From positions 3,038,001 through 3,102,000 of the forward strand of contig JBANDB010000001.1 of assembly GCA_037576215.1 (NCBI GenBank): DNA of 64,000 nucleotides. Reading direction: 5' to 3'. Both the position numbers and the translations under genes were made by a program. Source of the DNA: Armillaria gallica. Taxonomy: Eukaryota; Basidiomycota; Agaricomycetes; Agaricales; Physalacriaceae. The notes under the pieces are model-generated. The model was not told the DNA's origin and did no database searches. It was given only the letters and a program-made list of their open reading frames with translations. Below, piece by piece: positions 12,086-23,413 of the stretch (positions within the stretch are counted from its first letter, which is position 1; each line of letters begins with the position of its first letter).

Positions 12086-13455
12086 TCATCGACTCGAAGC
12101 TGTCACCTCTACCTCGTCCACCACGGTGTAACCAAGGGTGACATCCTCGTCAAGGGATGGACGTTCGTGAAGGCGCGAGCGATTTCCAAGATAAGGCGAC
12201 GTCTCCGAAGAAACATCAGTGTTTGGGTGGGTATAATCATCTACAACAGAGACAGAGCGAGGTGTTGGAGAAGGTTCCTAGTAAGAAACGAAAATCCTGT
12301 TTCAGTGCGGGTGAGAGGTAATAGAAGCAAATGAATTACCCTGACAGATATCTCGCGCTGAGCTGAGAGGTCACCATCAAGCATTGGACTTGCTTCCCGG
12401 AAGCTCGTCTGACTCTGCTCTTGCGAACGCGCCCGGATGGAAGCTGATGCCATCACGCTTCCCTGCCAGGAATCGCCTGGGCGAGCACGATGTCCTGCCG
12501 TGATACGTCCTACGAGAAGCGTTGGAGCTATTCCCTGCACAATACGTTTAATAAACGACAATGGACTCGAAGGTTGTTAACGCACTTTAACAATACCAGC
12601 TACGATATCAAAAGTAATGCATTCTCAAATCATCACGAATGGCGAATGCCAAAAAGAGGATTAGAGATACTGAATAGAGAGCCGAAGATTCCACCAGCGC
12701 TTCAACGAAACGGTGAAAGCTCCCAGTCGTCCCTCTGCTCCTCGTCTGAACCTAGTGACAGTCAAGATGCGGCGAATGATGAGCAACGTGCACCATAATG
12801 TCGTCGCGAGAATGAAGGATGTATAGAGCACAGGGAAAACGTCGGCGGACCCACTGACGTATTCATGATATACTGCCATGATCTTCGATACTACATAATA
12901 AATTAGGACGTGAAAAGGGTCGACAAGATCATACAACTTACCCATCGCGGAAAGCAGGAAAAATATCGGAAGCGCAATAATGAGCCAGCGCCGTCCCCAG
13001 ACCACAGCAACACCAAATCTAGAGTCAATATATCGGTGAACTGATATAGAGTTCCCAGCAGTCGCACGTACCATATACAAGTCTGTGAGACTGGTGCTGG
13101 TGGAGGCTGTGATACCCGTCTCCAAATAGAATGCTCGCATACCGTTAAGCTTCAGATATACGGTCCAAAAACTTTGCCCGTTTCCGATGAACGCAGAGTG
13201 CATAGATAACCAACCCACAGTAAAGTCAGAATAGAGACGCTCCTGGCTCACATATATTCCACAACGTAAGAGCAAGAATACCTGTGTATACGCCTGTCGT
13301 CTGTCAACCCCTACATGTCAAGACACAGAAGGTTGCTACCTACCGTGCAACAGTGCGTAGAGCATCCCACAGTTTAGCTGAGTGTCCAGAAATTGAAACA
13401 TGTAAGCACTCTCATCGCCGGTAAGATCTAGTGGAATATCTGCCCGGATCACCAT
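12086..13455 (-). pseudogene. seven-segment membrane protein, array copy 2 (subfamily B, broken)
   Basis: Exon 1 from ATG 13455 reads MVIRADIPLDLTGDESAY and exon 2 is intact. About 102 bp are then missing compared with copy 4: the deletion joins GACTT to TACTGTGGG near 13205-13225. It removes the acceptor of intron 2 and the second membrane segment (the INKRWPIRR..VIILLHALI part). Reading on from exon 2 meets a stop soon after. Two further lesions are a 2-bp deletion in the exon 4 start (TGTTGCTGTGGTCTGG instead of TGTTGCTGGGTGGTTTGG, near 13005) and a 1-bp loss near 12717 after GGAGCTTT, which shifts frame before segment 6. Exons 6 and 7 remain readable down to TGA 12086-12088. Three independent lesions mark a pseudogene. 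Confidence 0.8.
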
Positions 13456-15101
13456 GAGCAATGGGGTAGCAGTTTACGAGAATAACACACGCCAAACCTC
13501 TCGTTATATATAGAAGGGCGCTAGTAGTCCGCCAAGGTTGGAAAAAACGATCTCTACCATCCTCAGTTTATGACAACATCAAAGCCAGAAGATTTCCTTG
13601 ATCTCCTTTGTGCGATGACTCCATTGAAGCCGTATAAGCTCGATCGACATCGGCGGCGTATTGGTGATCAACAAAGGAGGTACTAACCAGCGCCAGGACC
13701 AAGACCGCGTGCATTGCTAGAAAAAGCACAATTAGAGCACAAGATTGCGTCCCGTTGCGGTACTACTGCGTCTCTCGACAGGAGATCTCAATGTAGCTTC
13801 TAAGACTGTTGATCGGGATCCTTTCGCAGCAGAAATAACAGATTGCATAAGAGCGAGGTTATTAGCATCGGACAGGAAAGATTTCGTGCGGGAGGGAGGA
13901 TGTTGCGGAGTCGACAAACATGCGTAAATAAATTCATCCTTCTTGCCCTCACTGCCAATATGCCTTCTTATACCTTCCCTCCACCCCAGGTACCGTAGCC
14001 GAGCCTAAATCGAAGGGTATGTTCAACGTTCTGCCATTTCGTTCACACTCTAATGATTTTTTGCACGAACCGGCTCCCGCAGACACGTCGACAGCCCGGT
14101 CCCTTCCCATGGCCATACCCGTCGTATTCTCACCTCTGATACTCGCCTCCCCCGAAGGCTAAAAACGCGCCAACTAGTCAGCCACGCCGGTTTCGATTTC
14201 GCTTCCATGGAGATGTCGGGAGCAAAGGATGGGCGAGGACTGAGGAGGGATGGACAAAGGGGACGTTCCCCTCCGAGTCCCCTCTGTCTCTATGTTACCT
14301 TTCGTCGCGATTCTGCGTGGTGTCCTTCGCCCTTTGTGCGATAGATCGTCGTGAGCTATGGGCAGGGGCTGTATATGTGTTTGTGACGGGAAGTCTATCA
14401 GGCCAAGATGGCGTCTCGGCATGGAATGGAAGACCGGAGGTTAGGGCGGATCCGTTTATCGTTCTACTGTTAACTTTATGCTCACAAAATGAAAAGACTC
14501 CATTTTTCGCGTATCACTTGTTTGTAATCTCCCTCGCTATGTACCTAAAATTCGTCAGAGTGGACAATCGAGGTCGTAAGAAGATAACGAGCCTAAAAGA
14601 GGACGTGAAATCGAGGAACAACTATATCCTTCGCATTCGTCCTGGAAGACTGTGAACAAAGGTTTACTTTCGAAGCAAACGTCTTGGGTTTCTCATTGGC
14701 CGTTAGGGACACGTAAGACGGGACACTTTGACTTCGACCATGAGGCATCTTGGTAGAATTGCGTGCGGATAATCGAGGCAGAGGTCGAGGATCTACCACT
14801 CCGCTATGTAGAGAGCCCGCTCATACTTATCAGTCTATTACAAAAACAACACGCAAGAAAATACAAGAGTGTCCGAGTCCGAGACTTCGAGTCCGTCGTA
14901 TCTAGTAACGACCTACGAATATATGGTACGATGATATGGCTACAGACATAATAAAAAAGTACACAGGCTATTTATACATATCCCTGATTACTGTGGATGG
15001 AGATAATCGTCAAAAATCAGAAAGAAATTCGAAAGAGAGTTTTGTATACAGCGCGCAGCCTATCGGATGTTTCCATTCTTTTCAATGCTACATCTTCATC
15101 G
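13456..15101. repeat. linker between copies 2 and 3
   Basis: Very similar to the linker upstream of copy 6 (26487-28115), most clearly at 14160-15060 versus 27180-28080. This is the main evidence that the A-B pair was duplicated as one block. The CTCTCGACAGGAGATCTC block is at about 13774. The lower end (15102-15189) is the former tail of copy 3, now downstream of its premature stop. No gene is supported. Confidence 0.6.
13504..13512 (-). promoter_or_regulatory. TATA box of copy 2
   Basis: TATATATAA on the minus strand about 50 bp upstream of the first ATG, in the same context as copies 3, 4 and 6. It is still intact although the gene downstream is broken. Confidence 0.55.
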
Positions 15102-15189
15102 ACTGGAAGCTGTCGCCTCGTCCACCACGGTAGAATGATGGGTGGCATCCTCATACAGGGATGAACCGTGGTAAAGGAGCGAGCGATTC

Positions 15190-16576
15190 CTAAGATGAGG
15201 CGAGGTCTCCAGAAGAAACATCAGTGTTTGCATGGGCACAATCGGCTACAACAGAGACGGAGTGAAGTGTTGGCGAAGGTTCCTAAGAAACAAAAACCTT
15301 GTTTCAGTCCAGGACGAGAGGCTATCAAAGCAAATGATTTCACCCTAGTCTCGCGCTGAGCTTCGAGGTCATCATCAGGCATTGAACTTGTCAGGTCATC
15401 TTCCCGGAAGCTCGTCCGACTGTGCTCTTGCGAACGCGACCTGATAGAAGCTGACCCGATCACACTTCCCTGCCACGAATCGTCTGGTCGGGCACGATGT
15501 CCGGCTGCGATACGTCCTACGATGAGTGTTGGAGCCACCCCCTATACAAATTGTTTGGTAAATGATAATACAGTCCAACATCATCAACGCACCTTCGCGA
15601 TGCCAGTTATGACATCAAGGTAAAACGGTCCTAAACTTCCGCGAATAGTGAGAGCCAAATATACAATAAGAGATATCGAATAGAAAGCTGAGGATTCCAC
15701 CAGCACTTCAATGAAATGCTGATAAACTCTCAATCGACCACCTGCCCCTCGCTTAACCCCGGTAACAGTCAAAATGCGGTAAATTATTAGGACGGTGCAC
15801 CATAATGTCGTTGCCAGGACACAGGATATGTAGAGTGTTGCGAATATTTCTGAGGATGTTTCAATGCAGGTGAGATACACTTTAATGATTTTGGACACTA
15901 CACAGATGGTTGGTCATACCAAGGGAGTAGATGAGATCGGACACTTCACCAGTTGCGGAAATGAGGAAAAGTATTGGAAGTAGAACAACAACCCAGCGTC
16001 GTCCCCAAACGATCCAACAGCACCAAATCTAGAGTCGAAATGATAGTGAGCTGATGTACATCTCAAGCAGAGTCATACACACCATATATAAGTCTGTGAG
16101 AATGGTGCTTATGGAGGATGCGATGCCCCCCGCTAAAAAGACTGATTGGGCCGGACCTGTGCCAAGCCTCAAATATACAGTCCAAAAGCTTCTCCCGTTT
16201 TCAACGAACTCTGAACGCACAAATGACCACTCGACAGCAAAACTGATAGTGATCAGTGCATGGAGGAGAATGATAACGACGACCATGGCTCGTCGGATGG
16301 GCCAACATTTGTTGATTACTGCATCTCATGTCGGCTCCGATATTGTAGTAGTAATATATAGCTCACAGATATTCCACAAGGTAACACCAAAAATACCTGT
16401 GTATATGCCTATGTCCGTCATTGACCAGCACCTACATATGAAAACACAAAATGATGCCGCTCACCGTACAATAGCGCGAATAGGATCCTTGAGTTCAACT
16501 CAGCGTCAAGAAACTGAAATATCAAAGCCTTGTCGGTGTCGGGAAGGTCTGACGGAATATTTGCCTGAGTCGCCAT
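15190..16576 (-). CDS. seven-segment membrane protein, array copy 3 (subfamily A, shortened tail)
   Basis: ATG 16576 opens exon 1 (MATQANIPSDLPDTDKAL). Exon 2 reads GIYTGIFGVTLWNI and exon 3 begins LINKCWPIRRAMVV. Exon 4 begins IWCCWIVWGRRW, exon 5 holds ISCVLATTLWCTVLIIYRIL, exon 6 begins GVAPTLIVGRIAAGHRARPD. Donor and acceptor sites are canonical throughout. A 6-bp in-frame loss removes two residues at the end of exon 6 (QRETR versus QREISVR). In exon 7 one extra base after GTTTCT shifts the frame, so the protein ends at TAG 15190-15192 about 30 residues early, leaving a 30-residue last exon. All seven hydrophobic segments survive, so the protein could be functional with a shorter tail. 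Residues that vary between copies are mostly in loops and tail. Confidence 0.72.
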
Positions 16577-18469
16577 AGGGAAAAACAAGAGCGACGGGGT
16601 AGTAGTTTATGAGAATAAGCCATACCTAACCTCCCGTTATATATAGAGGGCACTTGTCGTCGTCAAGGTTAGAAAAGATGGTCGCTACTATCCTCAGTTT
16701 ATGACAACATCGAAACCAGAGAAACGTCATTGAACTCCTTGAAGTGTTATGCGAATTAATCAAAGCTTATAAACTTGACCAATGTCGGCGGCGTATAAGG
16801 GATCAACAAAGGAGGTACTACCAGTGCCAGATCCAAAACTGCGTGCATTGCTAGTATTAGCGTAGTTGGAGCAGTGCAGTCAACACAAGATTGCGTCCCT
16901 TTTCGGTAACACATCAAGATATTTGAAAGTTGAACAAGGAGATCAACGCGACTCTCGACATTGGGATCTCGTATCGGACCCAGGACAGGAAAGATTTCGA
17001 CTCCATAGACCCATGTGCGTATCATATATGGAGTCGACAAGTATGCGTAAGATATGGGCAGTGGGGGACGCACATGAGCGAGCGTTAGCGTTCGTTATAT
17101 GGGTGCTCCCGGGTGTCAAGTAATAGAGCAGAAACAGAAAAGAACAAATTAACGGTGACAAACTTGACAACGCCCGCCGAGACGCGGCAGAACACTAGAT
17201 ACGCCCTTTCGCTACCCGAATCTCGCATTAGGAAGGAATCCGTAAGGAACTGAAGAAGATGCGAGCAAAAAAAGACGATTCTGGCACTGTGTGTTTGTTC
17301 GTGGTTGGCGGATGAATTTGGCTGGCCCGGGGCTGTCAATCTAATGCTCGCCAATAATCAACAAATAATCTTCTTGCCCTCACGGTGGGCCTCAAGGTAC
17401 CGGTATGTCTTCCTCTCCTCCTCCTCGAGTACGGCATACGAGCGCAAATTGAAAGGTATGTTCAATCTTCTGCATTTTGTTCATGCTCTAATGATTTTTA
17501 GGTTAGCAAGATGTTCCCAGACCCGTCGACAAGCCGGACCCTTCCCCTGGTCCTAGCCGTCATATTGTCACCTCTGGTACTCGTCTCTTCCCAAGGCTAA
17601 AATGCGTCCATCATTCAGCGATGTCGATTTCGAGTTCGCTTCCATGGGGAGGCGGGGGCAAAGGATGGGCAGAGGACTGCAGAGACTGGACATCCTCTAG
17701 GGGTGGATGCTCCCCTCCGGGTTCTCCCTGCCCCTGTTTCTCTGTTTCCCTCCGTCGCGGTTCTGCTTGGCGTGCTTCACCCTGACAGATCGTCGCGAGC
17801 CGTGGGCGAGGGTTGTATATGCGAGAAGTTCACCAGGTCTTGTCAAGATGGTTCTCTGGGCGTCTCTGCATGGAAAGACCCGAGGTTGGGGTCGATCCGT
17901 TTGTCGTTACATTCTTAGCTTCATGCCTCTTCATGCTCAAAATACTAAACTCTCACGCTATGTAAGCTTTGGTCAGTCTGCCATCGAGAAGGTAGCGAGC
18001 CTAAACCCGTCATCCTTAAAAGACTGTTAACAGAGGTTTGCTTAATAACGAAGCAAAGTCAGACTGACGTCCTTCGAGGCCGTTCCACGGCTATACTCGA
18101 ACTTCAACTATGAGGCACCTTGGTACAATTGCGTGCGGATAACCGAGGTTGAGGCTGAGAATCTACTGCAGTATGCAGTGAGCGGGTTCATACTTGTTTA
18201 TTAGCAGTCTATTGCAACAATAGAATGCAACAAAAACAATGTGGTGATACGAGGTATCCAAGACACCGAATCCATCAAACGTACATGAAAACGTCCTAAA
18301 AACATATCGAGCATCGATGTTATGGCTATAAGAGTAGATAGCCTATTACCTACAAACCTCGGTAATTACTGTGGATGGAGATAATCATCAACAAGAAAAA
18401 AGAGCAAAATGAGGGAGAGGTTTGCATACCAGCGCGGCATCGGATATTTCCATTATTTTCAACGCTACA
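16577..18469. repeat. linker between copies 3 and 4
   Basis: Upstream flank of copy 3, then a longer middle part (17080-17360) not obvious in other linkers, then the usual 3' flank of a B gene from about 18180. The ACTCTCGACATTGGGATCTC form of the shared block is at about 16949. No supported gene. Confidence 0.55.
16637..16645 (-). promoter_or_regulatory. TATA box of copy 3
   Basis: TATATATAA on the minus strand about 60 bp upstream of the ATG, flanked by CGGGAGG and GTGCCCTC as in the neighbours. Confidence 0.55.
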
Positions 18470-19934
18470 TCTTCATCGACTGTCGCCTCGTCCACTGCGG
18501 TATAACCACATGAAGGGATGAACGGTCGTGAAGGAGCGAGCGATTCCTGAGATGAGGCGAGGTCTCCGGAGCGACGTCAGTGTTTGGGTGAGCATAATCG
18601 GCTGCAACAGAGACAGAGCTAAATGTTGGCGAAAGTTCCTAAGCAACGAATATCGTGTTTCAGTTCGGGACAGAGAGAGGTGATAGAAGCAAATAAATTC
18701 ACCCTGAGAGAAATCTCGTGCTGAGCTTCGAGGTCACCATCAAGCATTGGACTTGCCTCCCGGAAGCTCGTCCGACTGTGCTCCTGCGAACGCGACCTGA
18801 TAGAAGCCGATGCCATCACGCTTCCCTGCCAGGAATTGTCTGGGCGAGCACGATGTTCTGCCGTAATACGTCCTACGAGAAGCGTTGGAGCAATTCCCTG
18901 CACGATACGTTTAATAAGCGATAACGGACTCGGAGATTGTTGGCGCACCTTGACAATACCGGCTATGATGTCGAAGTAATGCATTCTCAGATCATTACGA
19001 ATGGCGAAAACCAAAAAGAGGATTAGAGGATTAGAGATACTGAATAGAGAGCCGAAGACTCCACCAGCGCTTCGACGAAACGGTGAAAAGCTCCTAGTCG
19101 CCCCTGGGCCCCTCGTCTAATCCTAGTGACAGTCAAGATGCGGTGAATGATGAGCAACGTGCACCATAATGTCGTTGCGAGAATGAAGGATGTGTAGAGC
19201 ACAGGGAAAACGTCGGCGGACCCATCGACATATTCATGATATACCGCCATGATTTTCGATACTATACAACAGGTTAGTACGCGATAAAGGTAGACGAGAC
19301 CAGACATCTTACCAATCGCGGAGAGTAGGAGAAATATTGGTAACAGAATAATGAGCCAACGCCGTCCCCAAACCACCCAGCAACACCAGATCTAGAGTCA
19401 ATACATTGGTGAACCGATGTAGAGAGTTCTCAGCAGAGTCGCGCTTACCGTATATAAGTCTGTGAGACTGGTGCTGGCAGAGGCTGTGATACCCGTCTCC
19501 AAATAGAATGCTCGCATACCGTTCAGCTTCAAATATACGGACCACAAACTTTGTCCGTTTCCGATGAATGCAGAGTGCATAGATGACCAACCCACAGCAA
19601 AGCTGATGGTAATCAGAACGTGGAGGAGAATGATAACGGTGACCAAGGCTCGTCGGAGCGGCCAACGTTTATCGATGACTGTGCCATCCACTTCAGCTTC
19701 GAAGTCGGAATAGAGACGCTCCTGGCTCACATATATTCCACAGCGTAACAGCAAGGATACCTGTGTACACGCCTGTCATCGGTCAGCACTTGAATGTCAC
19801 GACACAAAAGGTTGCTGCATACCGTGCAACAGTGCATAGAGCATCCCACAATTCAGCTGAGTGTCCAGAAATTGAAATATGTATGCACTCCCGTCGCCGG
19901 TAAGGTCTAGTGGAATATCTGCACGGGTCACCAT
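18470..19934 (-). pseudogene. seven-segment membrane protein, array copy 4 (subfamily B, 8-bp duplication)
   Basis: Exons 1 to 4 read cleanly from ATG 19934: MVTRADIPLDLTGDGSAY, GVYTGILAVTLWNI, FIDKRWPLRRALVTV, IWCCWVVWGRRW. Exon 5 is intact up to the sixth membrane segment. There CTAATCCT is repeated in tandem (CTAATCCTCTAATCCTC near 19020-19037), compared with a single copy in copies 2 and 6. The extra 8 bp bring TAA 19023-19025 into frame inside the segment, right after SLIL. Downstream the rest of exon 5, exon 6 (GIAPTLLVGRITAEHRARPD) and exon 7 remain readable. The predicted product lacks segment 7 and the tail. A single young-looking lesion suggests recent loss; a truncated six-segment product cannot be excluded. 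Confidence 0.78.
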
Positions 19935-20773
19935 GAGCAATGGGGTAGTAGTTTACGAGAATAACACACACCAAACCTCTTGTTATATATAGAGGGCGCT
20001 ACAAGTCCGTCAAGGTTGGAAAAGATGATCACGACCGTCCTCAGTTTTATGGAAACATCAAAACCAGAAGATTTTCCTTGAGCTCCTTGAAGTATTCTTC
20101 GGAGACTCCATCGAAGCCGTATATGCTTGACCAATGTCTGCGGCGTATAAAGGATCAACAAAGGAGCGCCAGGACCAAGACCGCGTGCATTACTAGAAAA
20201 GGCACAGTTGGAGCACAAGATTGCGTCCCGTTGTGGTACTACCGCGTCCCTCGACAGGAGATCTCAATGTAGCTTCTAAGACTGTTGATCGGGATCCTTT
20301 CGCAGCAGAAATAACAGATTGTATAAGAGCGAGGTTGTTAGCATCGGACAGGAAAGATTTCGCGCGGGAGGGAGAGAGGAGTTGCGGAGTCGACAAACAT
20401 GCGTAAATAAATTCATGCGCCCGGTGGACAAGCGGAGTTCTGCTCCGAGTCTCCCTCTGGCTCTCCGTTACCCTTTGTCGCGTTTCTGCATAGCGCACTT
20501 CACCCTGCATTCACCGCGTTATTCACCTTGTGATTCAAGGCACCGGTCCGCAGGGCGGCGACAAATCGTGGCAGCCGGGGCTATACATGTGTTAAAGTTT
20601 GCGACGGGAAGTCCCTTAGATCTTGTCCAAAAGGCTCTCTGGGCGTCTTTGCATTGCAAAGACTCGATGTTAGGGTCAATTCGTTTGTCTTTACAAATTT
20701 GATCATTTTGACTCTTCATGCTCACAAAATATTGCATCTTTTCGCGTAGTATAACCTCTTGTAGGCCTGGACT
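19935..20773. repeat. linker between copies 4 and 5, left part
   Basis: Upstream flank of copy 4, nearly identical at 20040-20410 to 26580-26960 upstream of copy 6. It is interrupted at 20774 by a solo LTR. The CCTCGACAGGAGATCTC block is at about 20252. No gene. Confidence 0.6.
19983..19991 (-). promoter_or_regulatory. TATA box of copy 4
   Basis: TATATATAA on the minus strand about 50 bp upstream of the ATG, in the shared promoter context of the array. Confidence 0.55.
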
Positions 20774-21363
20774 TGTTATGGATATCGGGTATCTGCCGAC
20801 TCGGTCCATGAGTCAACACATGCCTGTACTCGGGCTTCTCGGTCTTAATGGTGACTCGCTCGTATCTTCTGTTACTTTCTCTACTTTTCTTACAGATACT
20901 AGAATACATTAGAACATTGTAGAATAATAATGACTCGAACAATTCCTAGTATATAATACTGTACATACCATTGTATCTAGAACAGAATCCAATCTATTAC
21001 TTTCAGTACCCTCACACTGCGTGAACCCTCAGCTACGCCTAGCGCTTTCCAATACCAATCCGAAGGTTACGCTTAGCGCTTGCCTTCACCTACGGCCCGT
21101 AATAGCTTCGCGCTTACAGGCTTCTGTATCGGTTTTCCCCTCGGTAATAGCTCTGCGCTTACCGGCTACGTCTTACAGTAATTGCTTCGCGCTTAGTGTC
21201 TTCCTTTATCTCGCAAACCGGACCACTCAGGCCTCCTCACGAACCCTTGCCGGAATCCATTATATTCCATAACGACGTACATCATTTCTAATTAATCCTA
21301 CCTCGATTCGATCATCGCTACTTGCCTCGTGCTCGCATATCCGATTTCGGCAGAATCCTAACA
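20774..21363. mobile_element. solo LTR
   Basis: About 590 bp bounded by TGTTATGGAT and ATCCTAACA, the TG..CA ends with a TGTTA/TAACA inverted repeat typical of LTRs. The flanks are GGACT (20769-20773) and GGACC (21364-21368), a 5-bp target duplication with one mismatch. Linker sequence homologous to that near 8730-8790 resumes on both sides. Inside are a TATATAATAC box near 20951 and several repeats of an AATAGCTTCGCGCTTA-type motif (21050-21200). No internal coding region is present, so it arose by LTR-LTR recombination. The orientation and the parent family (Ty1/copia or Ty3/gypsy) cannot be decided. Confidence 0.72.
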
Positions 21364-21929
21364 GGACCTCCTCCATATGCAAATAAAGTTCGGAAATACC
21401 CTTCAGGGTCTGCTATCGAGGTCACAGGAAGATATCGATCATGAAATAGGACTTGGAAATCGAAGATCAGCTATACTGTGACTTCGCCGTTCAAGTTATC
21501 GTCCTAAAGGCCTGTCAGCAAAGAGCTGCTTCGTAATGAAGCAATATTCGGACAGATGTCCTTCGAATTTCTCATACTATAGGTCGTCCGAATACTCTAA
21601 CTTCAATTGTGAAGCACTTTGGTACAATTGCGTGCGTACGTGCGGATAATCGAGGTTGAGGTTGGGAATCTGCTGCGTGATGTAGCGAAGAGGCTCGTAC
21701 TTATTATTAGTCTACAACAATAAAACGCAACAAAAACAATGCAATGATACGAGGGAGTCCGGGAGTACGTAGATGGAAACGTCCTACAAACATATGGGAT
21801 GAAGCCTTTTGTCTATAAATCTCGATAATTACTGTGGATGGAGATAGTCGTCCAAAAATAGAAAGAAATTCGAGGAAGCTTGCAAACAGCGCGTCATTGG
21901 ATGTTTCCCTTCTTTTCAGGGCTACATCT
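21364..21929. repeat. linker between copies 4 and 5, right part
   Basis: Continuation of the linker after the LTR (GTTCGGAAATACCCTTCAGG near 21390), followed by the 3' flank of copy 5. No gene. Confidence 0.55.
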
Positions 21930-23413
21930 TCACTGACTCGAAACTGTCGCCTCGTCCATCACGGTAGAACCGCGGGTGACATCCTCATAAGGGGATGGAT
22001 GGTCGTGAAGGAGTGAGCCATTCCTGAGATGAGGCGAGGTCTCTGGAGCAACGTGAGTGTTCGGGTGAACATAATCGGCTACAGCAGAGACAGAGCGACG
22101 TGTTGGAAAAGGTTCCTAAGAAGTAAAATCTTGTTTCAGCTTGAGACAGAGAGGCAACAGAAGAAGATCAATCCACCCTGAGAGAAATCGCGCGCTGAGC
22201 TTCGAGGTCACCATCAAACATTGGACTTGTCCGGTCATCTTCCCGGAACCTCATCCGACTGTGTTCTTGTGAACGCGACCTGATAGAAGCTGACCCGATC
22301 ACACTTCCCTGCCAGGAATCGTCTGGGCGCGCCCGATGTCCTGCCGTGATACGTCCTACAACGAGTGTTGGTGCAATCCCCTAGACAAAGTATTCGGTAA
22401 ATGATAACACACTTTAATTTCATCTACGCACCTTCGCAATGCTAGCTATTACATCAAGGTAATACAGTCCGAAATCTGCGTGAATAAGGACAGCCAAATA
22501 AACAATCAGAGATATCGAATAGAGAGCCGAGGATTCCACGAGCGCTGCAATGAAATGCTGATAAACTCTTAATCGTCCGTTTGCTCCACGATTAAAGGCT
22601 CTGGCAACAGTCAGAATGCGGTAAATGATGAGCAACGTGCACCATAATGTCGTCCCCAACACAAAGGTTATATAGAGTGTAAGGAATACTTCGGAGGATG
22701 TATTGGAGTAATAGTGAGATAGTTGAATGATTTTTGATGCTACACAAAAGATTGATTGATGAGTATGAGTGGATGAAATCGGACACTTTACCAGTTGCGG
22801 AAATTAGGAAAAGTATTGGAAGCAGAACAACGAGCCAGCATCGTCCCCAAACCATCCAGCAACACCAAATCTAGAGTTGAGACAATGGTGAGCTGATGTA
22901 AATCCCCAACAGTCGCACACACCATATATGTCTGTGAGGATGGTACTCACAGAGGCTGCAATACTCACCTCTAATGAGGTAGCTTGGGCCACACTGGTAA
23001 GCTGCAAATTCACAGTCCAGAAATCTTTCCCGTTATCGATGAATGCAGAGCTTGTACGTGACCAATTGGCAGCAAAACCGACAGTGATCAGAACATGGAG
23101 GAAAATGATAACGATGACCATAACTCGTCGGATCGGCCAACATTTATTAATGACTGTGCCTTTTATTTCAGCTTGAATGTCGTAGTGGAGGTGATCCTGA
23201 CCCACATATATTCCACAACGTAAAAGCGAGAATGCCGGTATATATGCCTGACATCCATCAGTCAGCACCTACAAGTCAAGACAGCGAACGTCGTTGCCCA
23301 CCATGCAATAGCGCGCAGAGAATCCCAGAGTTCAGAGTGGCGTCGAGATATTGAAACACTTGAGCTTTGTACTCGTCGGTAAGATCAGACGGAATGTCTG
23401 TCTGTATCGCCAT
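21930..23413 (-). CDS. seven-segment membrane protein, array copy 5 (subfamily A, shifted donor)
   Basis: Exon 1 starts at ATG 23413 (MAIQTDIPSDLTDEYKA). Exon 2 is GIYTGILAFTLWNI, exon 3 begins FINKCWPIRRVMVIV, exon 4 begins IWCCWMVWGRCW. Exon 5 holds TFVLGTTLWCTLLIIYRIL and exon 6 begins GIAPTLVVGRITAGHRARPD. Exon 7 begins EPFPTRRSVSAVADYVHPN and ends at TGA 21930-21932. At the end of exon 3 two bases are missing (GACATATATGG instead of GACTTATATATGG, near 22929). Use of the next GT two bases on (TATGGT|GTGTGC) restores the frame exactly. The gene is intact only if that donor is used; otherwise it is frameshifted after segment 3. Confidence 0.65.

Noticed and set aside
20774..21363. CRISPR-like array from the repeated GCTTCGCGCTTA motifs
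   Set aside because: Repeats are few, diverged and inside an LTR with clear ends; the organism is a eukaryote.
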